The position numbers and the translations under genes were made by a program. The notes under the pieces were generated by a model that did no database searches, had not been told where the DNA came from, and saw nothing but the letters and a program-made list of their open reading frames with translations. Of a stretch of DNA of 56,456 nt, positions 44,233-52,502 are shown one piece after another. The first letter of the stretch is position 1, and each line of letters begins with the position of its first letter. This stretch comes from Methylobacterium sp. (GTDB lineage Bacteria > Pseudomonadota > Alphaproteobacteria > Rhizobiales > Beijerinckiaceae). The DNA lies in the NCBI GenBank assembly GCA_013823325.1, contig PNLY01000024.1:1-56456 (forward strand), given 5' to 3'.

Positions 44233-45301
44233 GGCCTGCCTCTTTCTTCAGGGAGCCGATGCCGAGCGAGCCGTCGCCGGACGGTCGGGATGGGGGAGCC
44301 GGCGGCGCCGGTTCGGGCGCAGCGGCGGCGGCTGCGCAGGGCTCCGCTACGGGCTTCTCCGCTACCACCGCGTCGAGGAACGTCGCAGTCGGCACGAAGA
44401 ACAGCGAGCCGGTGACCGCGCGGCTGAAGTCGAGCAGCCGGTCGTAGGTGCCCGGCGGCGATCCCACGAACATGTTCTCCAGCATGCGCTCGATCCGGCG
44501 CGGCGTGCGGGAATAGCCGATGAAATAGGTGCCGAACTCGGCCGCTCCGACTTGGCCGAAGGGCATGTTGTCCCTGAGGATGTCGACGGGCTCGCCATCC
44601 TCGGTGATGCTGGTCAGGACATTGTGGGCATAGGGCTTCTTGATCGCGTCCGGCTGCTCGATATCGGAGAGCTTGTGGCGGCCGACGATGTTCTCCTGCT
44701 CCTCGACCGGCACCTTGTCCCAGGCTGCGAGGTTGTGAAGATATTTCTGGACGATGACATAGCTGCCTCCGGCGAAGCCCGCGTCCTCGTCGCCGATGAT
44801 GGCCGCCTTGACCGCATCCGGCCCCGCCGGGTTCTCGGTGCCGTCGACGAAGCCGATCAGGTCGCGGTCGTCGAAATAGTTGAAGCCGTGGGCCTCGTCG
44901 ACGACGGTGACGGCGCCATCCAGCCGGATCATGATCTGCCGCGCCAGCTCGAAGCACAGGTCCATCCGCTTGCTCGCTCGGATGTGGAACAGGAGGTCGC
45001 CCGGCGTCGAGACGGCGTGATGCACGCCGCGGATTTCCCGGAATGGATGCAGCTCCTTCGGCCGCGGCCCGTCGAAGAGGCGGTCCCAGGCTTGCGAGCC
45101 GATGGCCATCACGCAGGAGAGATTGCCCTGGAGATCGCGGAAGCCCACGGCCCGCAGCAGCGACGACAGATCGGCGCACAGGCCGCGCACGGCCGTCTCG
45201 GCTGCGCTGCCGGGATTGATCGTCGCGACGAGGAAGATCGCGGAACGCGTCAGCGCCGCCACGACCGGCTGCGGGCTGACCGATGGCACGCCTGAATCCA
45301 T
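44225..45301 (-). CDS. DyP-type peroxidase, encapsulin cargo
   Basis: A 358-residue dye-decolorising peroxidase. GFVDG at 150-154 gives the distal Asp153, His226 (AHNV) fits the proximal heme ligand, and Arg243 in ILRDNMPFG fits the distal Arg. A Pro/Ala-rich linker (about 315-342) leads to SLGIGSLKK at 345-353, a near-perfect encapsulin targeting peptide. The ATG at 45301 has AGGA upstream; the ORF is open further back to 45508 but without a site. It is co-transcribed with the encapsulin gene, which it overlaps by 8 bp. Physiological substrate unknown. Confidence 0.93.
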   Translation of the reverse strand: MDSGVPSVSPQPVVAALTRSAIFLVATINPGSAAETAVRGLCADLSSLLRAVGFRDLQGNLSCVMAIGSQAWDRLFDGPRPKELHPFREIRGVHHAVSTPGDLLFHIRASKRMDLCFELARQIMIRLDGAVTVVDEAHGFNYFDDRDLIGFVDGTENPAGPDAVKAAIIGDEDAGFAGGSYVIVQKYLHNLAAWDKVPVEEQENIVGRHKLSDIEQPDAIKKPYAHNVLTSITEDGEPVDILRDNMPFGQVGAAEFGTYFIGYSRTPRRIERMLENMFVGSPPGTYDRLLDFSRAVTGSLFFVPTATFLDAVVAEKPVAEPCAAAAAAPEPAPPAPPSRPSGDGSLGIGSLKKEAGHE

Positions 45302-45529
45302 TGACGATCCTGCCTGGTAGCCTTCGCTCGAATCCCGTCGGCCGCCTGGACCGTCACGCCAATGATGGCGCGATGCGGCGCCGGTTGGAAGAGCGTCGGC
45401 GGCACGCCTCCCACGCCGCAGGCCGGGGAGCCGAGGCGACGTTCCCCCGGTCGAGGCTCGATCCATGTCACGGAAGGCCTGGCCAGCACTGGCGATGCCT
45501 TCGACCACGTCCGGAATAGCAGGTCGGCG

Positions 45530-45553
45530 GCCGCAGCCAGCGGCGGCTGCGGC
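45530..45553. terminator. 9-bp hairpin after DUF2171 gene
   Basis: GCCGCAGCC (45530-45538) and its complement (45545-45553) form a perfect stem with a 6-nt loop just beyond the stop of the DUF2171 gene. No T-tract is present, so terminator function is tentative. Confidence 0.35.
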
Positions 45554-45561
45554 TGGGATCG

Positions 45562-45816
45562 TTAGAGATCGACCGGCTTGCCCGAGGCTTCCTCCTCCAG
45601 CGTCACGGCGATGTCGGCATTGGCGGAGAGCCGCACCTTGTCGCCTTCGACACCGGCGACGAAGCCCAGCTCGATGAAGTGATGATGCCCCTTGTGCTGG
45701 CCGGAGGCGTCGCTTCTCTTGAGCTTGATGCGTGCGCCCTCGATACGATCGACCGTCCCGACATGGACGCCGTCGGCGCCGATGACTTCCATGCCTTCGC
45801 TGACCTTGGCGTTCAT
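45562..45816 (-). CDS. DUF2171-family small protein
   Basis: An 84-residue protein starting at 45816, with AGGAGG 8 nt upstream. It has the DUF2171 pattern: an SEGMEVIGADGVHVGTVDRIEG start, a KLKRSDA strand, and an HHHFIELGFV segment near 45-54 before a C-terminal strand. The fold is a small beta-barrel of PRC-like type. Members often occur beside stress genes; function is not established. It is a separate leftward unit between the DyP and CbpA genes. Confidence 0.75.
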   Translation of the reverse strand: MNAKVSEGMEVIGADGVHVGTVDRIEGARIKLKRSDASGQHKGHHHFIELGFVAGVEGDKVRLSANADIAVTLEEEASGKPVDL

Positions 45817-45971
45817 GCGGAGTTCCTCCTGGGTTGAGACCTGTCTGTTGTGGACATTACGGCCCTGAGACGGCTCCCGCTTTGCGGGCAAGAGCCTAAC
45901 CGTCGGCGCTCACGTCAGTTCCAGTTCGTTCTCGTTCAGCATATCCGGCTTCCCGCCGCCGGATGTGCATG

Positions 45972-46199
45972 TCATGTCCGGCCCAGGAAGGCCGGCATCA
46001 GGTCCTGGGCAACCATGCTCCGGGCCGCCTGGTCGGTCTGCTCGCTGCCGACCTCGTTCATCTGCTTGGCCGCATCGAACAGCAGCGCCTTGACGTCGTC
46101 GGCCGACAGCGCGCCTTTCTCCACCAGCTTGCGGACGAGGGCGCGCAGCACGAGCATGTCGATCTCGATCCGGCCCTGGCCGGGGAAGGGTTCCGTCAT
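45972..46199 (-). CDS. Small helical protein of unknown function
   Basis: A 75-residue protein with AGGAGG 6 nt before its ATG. Residues about 12-65 are predicted as helices rich in Leu, Lys, Glu and Ala, with no Cys and no membrane segment. It follows the CbpM gene in the same direction after 47 nt, so it may be part of the CbpA-CbpM stress operon. No family recognised. Confidence 0.6.
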   Translation of the reverse strand: MTEPFPGQGRIEIDMLVLRALVRKLVEKGALSADDVKALLFDAAKQMNEVGSEQTDQAARSMVAQDLMPAFLGRT

Positions 46200-46246
46200 G
46201 GCGTCCTCCTGTGAGACATCCCCCTGGCGCCGTGCAAAAGCGGGAT

Positions 46247-46528
46247 CTAGCTTCGACCTCCGCCGATCTGCTCACGCAACTCGGTGAGCGCGCGCCGCAG
46301 CCCATGGACCTGGTCCATGAGATGCAGGATCACGTCGATCCCTTCGTCATTGGCTCCGATATCGTCCTTAAGCCCGCGGATGAGATGGGCGCGCGCGATG
46401 TCGATGTCATGGAAATGCAGCTCGCCTTCCGTCTCCTGCGGAATCAGCCAGCGCTGCTCCAGCCAGAACTCCAGTACCTGCACCTGCAGTCCGGACGAGG
46501 CCAGGAACTCCTGCTTGGTCATTCTCAT
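46247..46528 (-). CDS. cbpM: Chaperone modulator CbpM
   Basis: A 93-residue protein of the CbpM/MerR-like modulator family. It has a short N-terminal winged-helix-like part ([20 protein letters not shown]) and a C-terminal helical part ([24 protein letters not shown]). In Escherichia coli CbpM binds the J domain of CbpA and inhibits its co-chaperone activity. The ATG overlaps the stop of the CbpA gene by 4 bp, the usual gene order. Confidence 0.85.
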   Translation of the reverse strand: MRMTKQEFLASSGLQVQVLEFWLEQRWLIPQETEGELHFHDIDIARAHLIRGLKDDIGANDEGIDVILHLMDQVHGLRRALTELREQIGGGRS

Positions 46529-47427
46529 GACGCTCTCCCCTGGCGCGGATCGTAGTCCTTGTCCTTCCAGCTCGATACGAAAGCTTCGAGCTCGGGATCG
46601 GGCGACTTCGGCAGCACCACCTTGAGGACGACGAACTGGTCGCCCTGGCCGCCGCCGCGCCGCGGCGCGCCCTTGCCGCGCAGGCGCAGCTTCGTCCCGG
46701 TGTTCGATCCCTGCGGTACCGACATGGTGACGTCGCCCGTCGGCGTCGGCACCCGCACCTGCCCGCCCAGAACCGCCTCGGTCAGCGAGACCGGCAATTC
46801 GAGCGTGATGTCGTCGCCCTCGCGGACAAAGCGCCGGTCGGGCCTGACCTCGATCTCGATCAGCGCATCGCCCGGCCCGCCCGTGCCCGTTCCGGGCGCG
46901 CCCTTGCCCTTCAGCCTGAGCGTCTGGCCGTCGACGAGGCCGGGCGGGATCGTCACGTCGATCGTGCCGCCATCCGGCAGGGTCAGGCGCTTGGTCGCGC
47001 CGGCGATCGAATCCGCGAAGTCGACCGCCAGATGGTAGTGTAGATCCTGCCCGCGCCGGTTCGCCCGGGCCCTCTGGCTGCGCCGCAGGTATTCGGCGAG
47101 GGCATCGTCCTCGTCCATAAAGTCGGCGAAGCCGGACGCGTCGGCGTAAGGGTTGCCTTGATCCGACGAGGCGAAGTCCCGGTAGTAATGGTGCTGCGGC
47201 CGCTCGGCGCCGGAGGCATCGATCTCGCCGGCATCGAAGCGCTTGCGCTTGTCGGCATCGCTGAGCAGGTCGTAGGCGCCGGCTACCTCCTTGAACTTCT
47301 CCTCCGCCGCCTTGTCGCCGGGATTGAGGTCGGGATGCAGCTTCTTCGCCAGCTTGCGATAGGCGCTCTGGATCTCGGCGGCGGAGGCCGCCGCGGCTAC
47401 GCCGAGAACCTCGTAAGGACTTCTCAC
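46525..47427 (-). CDS. cbpA: DnaJ-class co-chaperone CbpA
   Basis: A 300-residue CbpA-type J protein. The J domain (about 1-68) has HPD at 31-33, a Gly/Asp-rich linker follows, and the two C-terminal client-binding domains cover about 110-290 ([18 protein letters not shown] and [13 protein letters not shown]). There is no Cys-rich zinc domain. I choose the GTG at 47427, which has GGAG 6 nt upstream and begins directly with the J domain; the frame is open to 47484 without a site. It is co-transcribed with CbpM and likely assists DnaK under stress. Confidence 0.87.
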   Translation of the reverse strand: MRSPYEVLGVAAAASAAEIQSAYRKLAKKLHPDLNPGDKAAEEKFKEVAGAYDLLSDADKRKRFDAGEIDASGAERPQHHYYRDFASSDQGNPYADASGFADFMDEDDALAEYLRRSQRARANRRGQDLHYHLAVDFADSIAGATKRLTLPDGGTIDVTIPPGLVDGQTLRLKGKGAPGTGTGGPGDALIEIEVRPDRRFVREGDDITLELPVSLTEAVLGGQVRVPTPTGDVTMSVPQGSNTGTKLRLRGKGAPRRGGGQGDQFVVLKVVLPKSPDPELEAFVSSWKDKDYDPRQGRAS

Positions 47428-47609
47428 GGGCCACTCCGAAAACATGTCGTCGATCGCGCCTGGCGCGGAAGGCAATTCGTGCACGGACAGGCGCCCGAGC
47501 GCAAACCCCCATGGGCGCGGCGCATCGACCTCGGCCGCGACGGCGCCCAGATCCGGGGGGTAGGGAGGTCGGCGGCGAAGGCGCTCAGCCCAGGACGCAG
47601 CTGCCCGTC

Positions 47610-49013
47610 TCAGGCGTACTGGCTGATGTCGCGCTTGAGATAGGTGCCATGGCCCATGCGGGTTTCGATCCGGCCGTCACGCGCGACAATCTGCCCGCGC
47701 ACCAGGGTCGTCACCGGCCAGCCGGTGATCCTCATGCCTTCATAGGGCGTGTAGTCGGAGCCGTCCTTCACCATCGCATGGGTCAGCGTCTGCTCGATCT
47801 GTGGGTCCCAGATCGCGATGTCGGCGTCGGCTCCGACCGCTATCGTGCCCTTGCGCGGAGCGAGCCCGTACATCTTGGCATGGTTGGTCGCGGTCAGCGC
47901 GACGAAGCGGTTGATGTCGATCCGGCCCTTGATCACCCCTTCCGAGAACAGGATCGGCAGGCGCGCCCCGACGCCCGGAATGCCGTTGGGCACCCAGCGG
48001 AAGCTGGTCCGGCCCTTCGGCACGAGCTTGCCCTGCGGGTCGTCATAGCGGAACGGGCAATGATCCGACGAGAAGACCGAGAACACGCCCTGCTGCAGGC
48101 CTTCCCAGCAGGCCAGCTGGCTGGCGGCGTCGCGCGGCGGGGGCGAGCAGACATATTTGGCGCCCTCCATGTTGAGGCCGTCGAGATCATCAGCGGTCAG
48201 CGTCAGATATTGCGGGCAGGTCTCGGCGAAGATCTTGAGGCCCTTCTGCTGGGCGCGCCTGATCTCCTCCATGGCCTCGCGATTGGAGACGTGCACCACC
48301 ATCAACGGCACATCCGACAATTCGGCCAGTGAGATCGCCCGATAGGTCGCCTCCCGCTCGGCGATGATCGGGCGCGAGGTGGCATGGAAGCGCGGCGCCG
48401 TGCTGCCGGCGCGTTCGAGCTGGTCGGTCAGATAGCGGATGACGTCGTAGTTCTCGGCGTGGACCATCACGAGCGCACGCGTATCGCGCGCCACCGCCAT
48501 CACCTCGAGCATCTGGAAGTCGCTCAGTGCCAGGCCCTCATAGGTCATGAAGACCTTGAAGGAGGTGTAGCCGTCGCGCACGAGCGCGGGCAGCTCCTGG
48601 CCCAGCACGCTCTCGGTCGGCTCTGAAATGATCAGGTGGAAGGCGACATCCGTGTAGCAGGCGCCCTCGGCCTTGGCGTGATAGGCCTTGACGCTCTCGC
48701 GCAGGGGAACGCCGCTCTCCTGCGTGCAGAAGGGCAGGATGGTGGTGTTGCCGCCGAGCGCCGCCGAGCGGGTCGCGCTCTCGAAATCGTCGGCCATGAC
48801 GATACCCTCGCCGGAGGGCTGCGAGACGTGGACATGGCTGTCGATCCCGCCGGGCAGCACCCATTTGCCGGCGGCATCGATGACATTGGCGGCGCTGCCG
48901 AGCTGCTCGCCGAGGGCGACGATGCGGCCGTCCCTGATGCCGATGTCGCAATGGAAGGTGTCCGACGCGGTCGAAATGCGCCCGCCGCTGATGATCGTGT
49001 CGAACTGGGTCAT
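47610..49013 (-). CDS. Dihydropyrimidinase/D-hydantoinase
   Basis: A 467-residue cyclic amidohydrolase. His60 and His62 (DSHVHV), Lys153 in SFKVF (the carbamylated Lys), His in MVHAEN near 183, His in VVHVSN near 240 and Asp in FSSDHCPF near 315 make the binuclear zinc site. It opens dihydropyrimidines, hydantoins or cyclic imides. The ATG overlaps the stop of the GntR gene by 4 bp, so regulator and enzyme are translated together. The downstream step in a hydantoin pathway (a carbamoylase) is not in this window. Confidence 0.87.
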   Translation of the reverse strand: MTQFDTIISGGRISTASDTFHCDIGIRDGRIVALGEQLGSAANVIDAAGKWVLPGGIDSHVHVSQPSGEGIVMADDFESATRSAALGGNTTILPFCTQESGVPLRESVKAYHAKAEGACYTDVAFHLIISEPTESVLGQELPALVRDGYTSFKVFMTYEGLALSDFQMLEVMAVARDTRALVMVHAENYDVIRYLTDQLERAGSTAPRFHATSRPIIAEREATYRAISLAELSDVPLMVVHVSNREAMEEIRRAQQKGLKIFAETCPQYLTLTADDLDGLNMEGAKYVCSPPPRDAASQLACWEGLQQGVFSVFSSDHCPFRYDDPQGKLVPKGRTSFRWVPNGIPGVGARLPILFSEGVIKGRIDINRFVALTATNHAKMYGLAPRKGTIAVGADADIAIWDPQIEQTLTHAMVKDGSDYTPYEGMRITGWPVTTLVRGQIVARDGRIETRMGHGTYLKRDISQYA

Positions 49014-49705
49014 GCCGACCGGCTCCGTCTGCGGCTCTTTTTCTGGGAGGGGCCGAACCGGCCGCTGGTGGCGAGCGCCTGGGCCATCGCCTCGCCGGTC
49101 AGGCGGTTGTGCTCTTCCAGGCGTTCGGCGAGATCGAGCCGGGTCCGGGCGCGCAGGGCGACCATGATGCCCTCATGTTCGGCATAGGAAGCGGTCAGCC
49201 GCTCGGAGAGCTCGTTGATGGTGAAGCGGTAACGCCAGATCTTCTGCTGCACCGCCTCGTAGTTCTGCACGAGCACCGGGTTTCGCGTCGCCTGGGCCAG
49301 GCGCTGGTGGAAGGCGTAGTTGAGGCGGGTATAGGCGGCATGGTCCTGCCGGATCAGGGCCTCGCCGAGATCCCGGTGCAGCCCTTCGAGCTCGGCGATG
49401 TCCGCATTGCTGGCGCGAGCCGGAACGAGCAGGCCGATCAGGCGCTCCAGCGCGCCCTTGAACTCGACAAGAGGCCCGATCTCGGTCGGATCGATCGGCG
49501 CGACAACCGCGCCCCGATTCGGACGCAGGATCACGAAGCCCTCGGCGGCCATGACCTTGAGCGCCTCGCGCAACGGAGTCCGGGACACGCCGAACCGCTC
49601 GCTGAGCGCGACTTCGGGGATACGGCTGCCTTCCGGAAGCTCGCCGTTGAGGAAGATCGCCCGCAACCGCACGATCAGGCGGTTGTGCAAGGTCGGAGGC
49701 GCCAT
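49010..49705 (-). CDS. GntR-family (FadR subgroup) regulator
   Basis: A 231-residue regulator starting at 49705, with GAGG 8 nt upstream. The winged helix is at about 5-70 (IPEVALSERFGVSRTPLREALKVMAAEG) and an FCD effector domain follows, with FHQRLAQATRNP near 130. The C-terminus is Lys/Arg-rich. It overlaps the hydantoinase gene by 4 bp and lies 53 nt downstream of the AMDase-like gene, so it probably regulates this leftward operon and perhaps the divergent TRAP operon. Confidence 0.87.
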   Translation of the reverse strand: MAPPTLHNRLIVRLRAIFLNGELPEGSRIPEVALSERFGVSRTPLREALKVMAAEGFVILRPNRGAVVAPIDPTEIGPLVEFKGALERLIGLLVPARASNADIAELEGLHRDLGEALIRQDHAAYTRLNYAFHQRLAQATRNPVLVQNYEAVQQKIWRYRFTINELSERLTASYAEHEGIMVALRARTRLDLAERLEEHNRLTGEAMAQALATSGRFGPSQKKSRRRSRSA

Positions 49706-49758
49706 GGTCGGCACCTCGTCGTCCTCCGGAAATGCCGAGAATGCCTGCACGGCCTGCC

Positions 49759-50520
49759 TCACGCGGACGCGGACAAAGGAGCGGGTCGGCAGGCGAACAT
49801 CCGGCCGAACTTGCGCAAGGGAAGCATATCCACGCCGGTCGCATCGAGGCAGCCCCAGAGCGTGAAGGCGACGGAATCGAGGATCGGGATGCCGAGTTCC
49901 TGTTCCAGCTCCGGCGCGATCAGCGGCCCGCGCATATTGGTGCAGACGATGGCGATGGCGTCCGGACGCGCGGCAGCGACCTCGCGGCACATCCTGGCGA
50001 TCTCGGCTTCGGACACCTCGGCAAAGGAGAAATTGTCCGAGCGGCCGCTATGCCGCTCGGCGACGGTCTCGATGCCGGCTGCGGCGTAGTTGGCGATGAT
50101 CTTGGCCTGCACGTCCGGGGTATAGGGCGTGACGAGCCCGAGCCGCCGCACGCCCAGCGTCGCGAGCAGGCGATTGAGCCCGAGGATCGCGCTGGTCGCG
50201 GGAACGCCGGTCCGCTCGGTGATCGCAGCGCAGAGCCTCTCGTCACTGTCGAAGCCGAGCCAGCTCGCCGAGGTTCCATTCCAGGCGATGACATCGGGGC
50301 GGGCATCGGCGAGCAGCTCCGCCGCCTGCAGGATCGGCTCCAGCGTGAATTGGCTGTTCGAGGCCTCGTCCAGCGCGATCTTGGTCACCCGGAAGCGGCT
50401 GAAATGGACGCTGACCCGCGGGAAAAGCGGCGCGGCGAGCGCGGCCGTGTAGGGCTCCAGCACCGTGTTCGAGGAGGGGGTGAGCATTCCGACCAGAATC
50501 GGCTTTTTGTCATATTGCAT
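49759..50520 (-). CDS. Asp/Glu racemase-superfamily enzyme, arylmalonate decarboxylase-like
   Basis: A 253-residue enzyme read from the ATG at 50520. GMLTPSSNTVLEP near 11-23 is the family start. The first active-site position is Gly82 in NGTSASW, where racemases and maleate isomerase have Cys, and the second is Cys193 in IVCTNMRG. One Gly and one Cys is the arrangement of arylmalonate decarboxylase, which also has GTS at the first site. A decarboxylase or other one-base reaction on a malonate-like acid is therefore likelier than racemisation. First gene of the leftward operon with GntR and hydantoinase. Confidence 0.75.
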   Translation of the reverse strand: MQYDKKPILVGMLTPSSNTVLEPYTAALAAPLFPRVSVHFSRFRVTKIALDEASNSQFTLEPILQAAELLADARPDVIAWNGTSASWLGFDSDERLCAAITERTGVPATSAILGLNRLLATLGVRRLGLVTPYTPDVQAKIIANYAAAGIETVAERHSGRSDNFSFAEVSEAEIARMCREVAAARPDAIAIVCTNMRGPLIAPELEQELGIPILDSVAFTLWGCLDATGVDMLPLRKFGRMFACRPAPLSASA

Positions 50521-50813
50521 GCAGAAATTGCCTATCGACCGGATCGCTTCAAGCTCTCGACTGCGAGCTGGGCGATTTTTATGCAGCGGGTTCGGCTTGC
50601 TTGGCAAGTCGTATCTCGATTGCATTATTTTGGTTGTGCGCTGGATTTTTCGCGATAACCTGATCGAAAGCGACGAAAATCAGAACTGCGCGACGCCTCT
50701 CAGCTCGCTCGGCTCAAGGAGGATTTTGCCTGGGAGGCAGGTTTGCCGGGAATGAGGAGATTTTCGGCAACACCTGCGTAAACTGTATTCATAATGCAAA
50801 AGGGGAAGGCATA
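50521..50813. other. Divergent promoter region
   Basis: About 290 bp between the AMDase-like and TRAP binding-protein genes. It is noticeably AT-richer near 50770-50810, which fits a promoter for the TRAP operon. No clear operator could be assigned to the nearby GntR protein. Confidence 0.4.
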
Positions 50814-51857
50814 ATGAGAAGCATCATCGCGAGCGCGGCCCTCGCCGCCGGCCTGGCAATCGGTCTCTCGCCGGCTTCGGCGCAGACGCCGCTGCGGGTG
50901 GCCGGCAATTTTTCGCAGAACGTCAAGCAGGTCGACATCGAGCGGGCCTTCTTCGACGCCCTCGGCGCCAAGTCGGGCGTGCCGATCGCGATGAACTACA
51001 ACCCGATGGACGTGGTCGGCGTGAAGGCGCCGGATGCGCTGCGCATGCTGCGCGGCGGCTCCTTCGACGTCATGTCCGTGCAGATCGGCATGGCCTCGCG
51101 CGACGACCCCTTCTTCGAGGGCGTCGACCTGATCGGCGTCGCCACCGACATGGCGGGCCAGCGCAAAGTGGTCGACGCCTACCGCGCGGCCTTCGACGAG
51201 CGCCTGCAGAAGCGCTTCAACGCCAAGGTCCTGGCGCTGTGGCCGTTCGGCCCGCAGGTCTTCTACTGCAACCACGACATCAAGAGCCTGAAGGACCTGA
51301 AGGGGCTGAAGGTCCGCTCCTTCACGCCGTCCATGTCGGCGATGCTGGAGCATTTCGGCGCGACGCCGGTCACGCTGCAGTTCTCCGAGGTCTATCCGGC
51401 CCTGCAGCGCGGCGTCGCTTCCTGCGGCGTGACCTCGCCGACCTCGGGCAATACCGGCAACTGGCCGGAGGTGACGACGCATCTGCTGCCGCTCTCGGTC
51501 TCCGGCTCGGTGCAGGGCCACTTCATCAATCTCGACACCTGGAAGAAGTTCTCGCCCGAGCAGCAGGCGAAGCTGATGGTCCAGTTCAAGGCACTCGAGG
51601 ACCAGCTCTGGGATCTCGCGATCACCGCCAATGACGATGCGACGGCCTGCAGCACCGGCCAAGCCGATTGCAAGTCGCACAAGAAGTTCGCGATGAAGCT
51701 GGTCGAGATCAGCCCGGCCGACCGGCAAGCGATCAAGGATGTCGCCGAGAAGGTCGTGCTGCCGATCTGGAAGAAGACCTGCAATGCCGTCGATGCCGGC
51801 TGCTCGGCCAAGTGGAACGAGACGGCGGGCGCGGCAGCGGGTCTGACCATCCAGTAA
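50814..51857 (+). CDS. TRAP transporter substrate-binding protein (DctP type)
   Basis: A 347-residue periplasmic protein with a signal peptide (about 1-23, ending ASAQ). The DctP fold is shown by LKDLKGLKVRSFTPSMSAMLEHFGATPVTLQFSEVYPALQRGV near 161-203, including the Arg that binds a ligand carboxylate. The C-terminal part has three Cys, which may form disulfides. It is separated from the membrane subunits by a strong intrinsic terminator. The ligand is probably a carboxylic acid, perhaps one processed by the nearby hydantoinase and AMDase-like enzyme. Confidence 0.88.
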   Translation: MRSIIASAALAAGLAIGLSPASAQTPLRVAGNFSQNVKQVDIERAFFDALGAKSGVPIAMNYNPMDVVGVKAPDALRMLRGGSFDVMSVQIGMASRDDPFFEGVDLIGVATDMAGQRKVVDAYRAAFDERLQKRFNAKVLALWPFGPQVFYCNHDIKSLKDLKGLKVRSFTPSMSAMLEHFGATPVTLQFSEVYPALQRGVASCGVTSPTSGNTGNWPEVTTHLLPLSVSGSVQGHFINLDTWKKFSPEQQAKLMVQFKALEDQLWDLAITANDDATACSTGQADCKSHKKFAMKLVEISPADRQAIKDVAEKVVLPIWKKTCNAVDAGCSAKWNETAGAAAGLTIQ

Positions 51858-51862
51858 TCGAC

Positions 51863-51890
51863 AGGGCCGCCCCATCGGGCGGCCCTTTTT
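51863..51890 (+). terminator. Intrinsic terminator between TRAP P and Q genes
   Basis: AGGGCCGCCC (51863-51872), loop CATC, and the exact complement (51877-51886) followed by TTTTT. It lies 5 nt after the binding-protein stop and upstream of the DctQ gene. Partial termination would keep binding protein in excess over membrane subunits. Confidence 0.85.
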
Positions 51891-51905
51891 CCAAGGGATT
51901 GGTCC

Positions 51906-52502
51906 ATGACTCCGGAAAACCCGGTCGCACGCGCCCTGCTGCCCGCCGCCCGATGGCTGGCGCTGATCGCAGGCTATCTTCTTCTCGGGCTCGCCTTGCT
52001 CGTCACCGCCGAGATCCTGCTGCGGCGCTTCGTGAACGTGTCGCTGCAGGGCGGCGACGAATTCGGCGGCTATGTGCTGGCGATCCTCGCGGCCTTCGGC
52101 TTCTCCTATGCGCTGCTGGAGCGGGCCCATACGCGCGTCGAGATCCTGATCGAGCGCGTCGGCAGCGGACCGCAGGCGATCCTCAACCTGGTCTCGGCCT
52201 GGTGCATCGCGCTGATGGCCTGTTTCATGGCCTGGCGTTCCTATGCCGCGCTGAGCGAGAGCATCGAGTTCCAGGCGCTCTCCGGCACGCCACTGATGAC
52301 GCCGCTCTGGCAGCCTCAGCTGCTCTGGTTCGCCGGGCTGCTGTTCTTCGCGATCACCGCGACCGCGGTCGCGCTGCATGCGAGCTGGCTGATCGGGCAG
52401 GGGCGCAGCCGCCTCAACCGCTTCTACGGCGTCAAGACGCTGGACGAGATCATCGAAGAAGAAACGGTGTCCTCGCTCGAGATGAAGGTGACCGGCCAAT
52501 GA
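51906..52502 (+). CDS. TRAP transporter small membrane subunit (DctQ type)
   Basis: A 198-residue protein with four transmembrane helices (about 20-40, 55-75, 95-115 and 140-160) and the ERAHTRVEIL segment near 74-83 typical of DctQ. It pairs with the large subunit encoded next, which it overlaps by 4 bp. It is a separate transcription segment after the terminator. Confidence 0.88.
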   Translation: MTPENPVARALLPAARWLALIAGYLLLGLALLVTAEILLRRFVNVSLQGGDEFGGYVLAILAAFGFSYALLERAHTRVEILIERVGSGPQAILNLVSAWCIALMACFMAWRSYAALSESIEFQALSGTPLMTPLWQPQLLWFAGLLFFAITATAVALHASWLIGQGRSRLNRFYGVKTLDEIIEEETVSSLEMKVTGQ

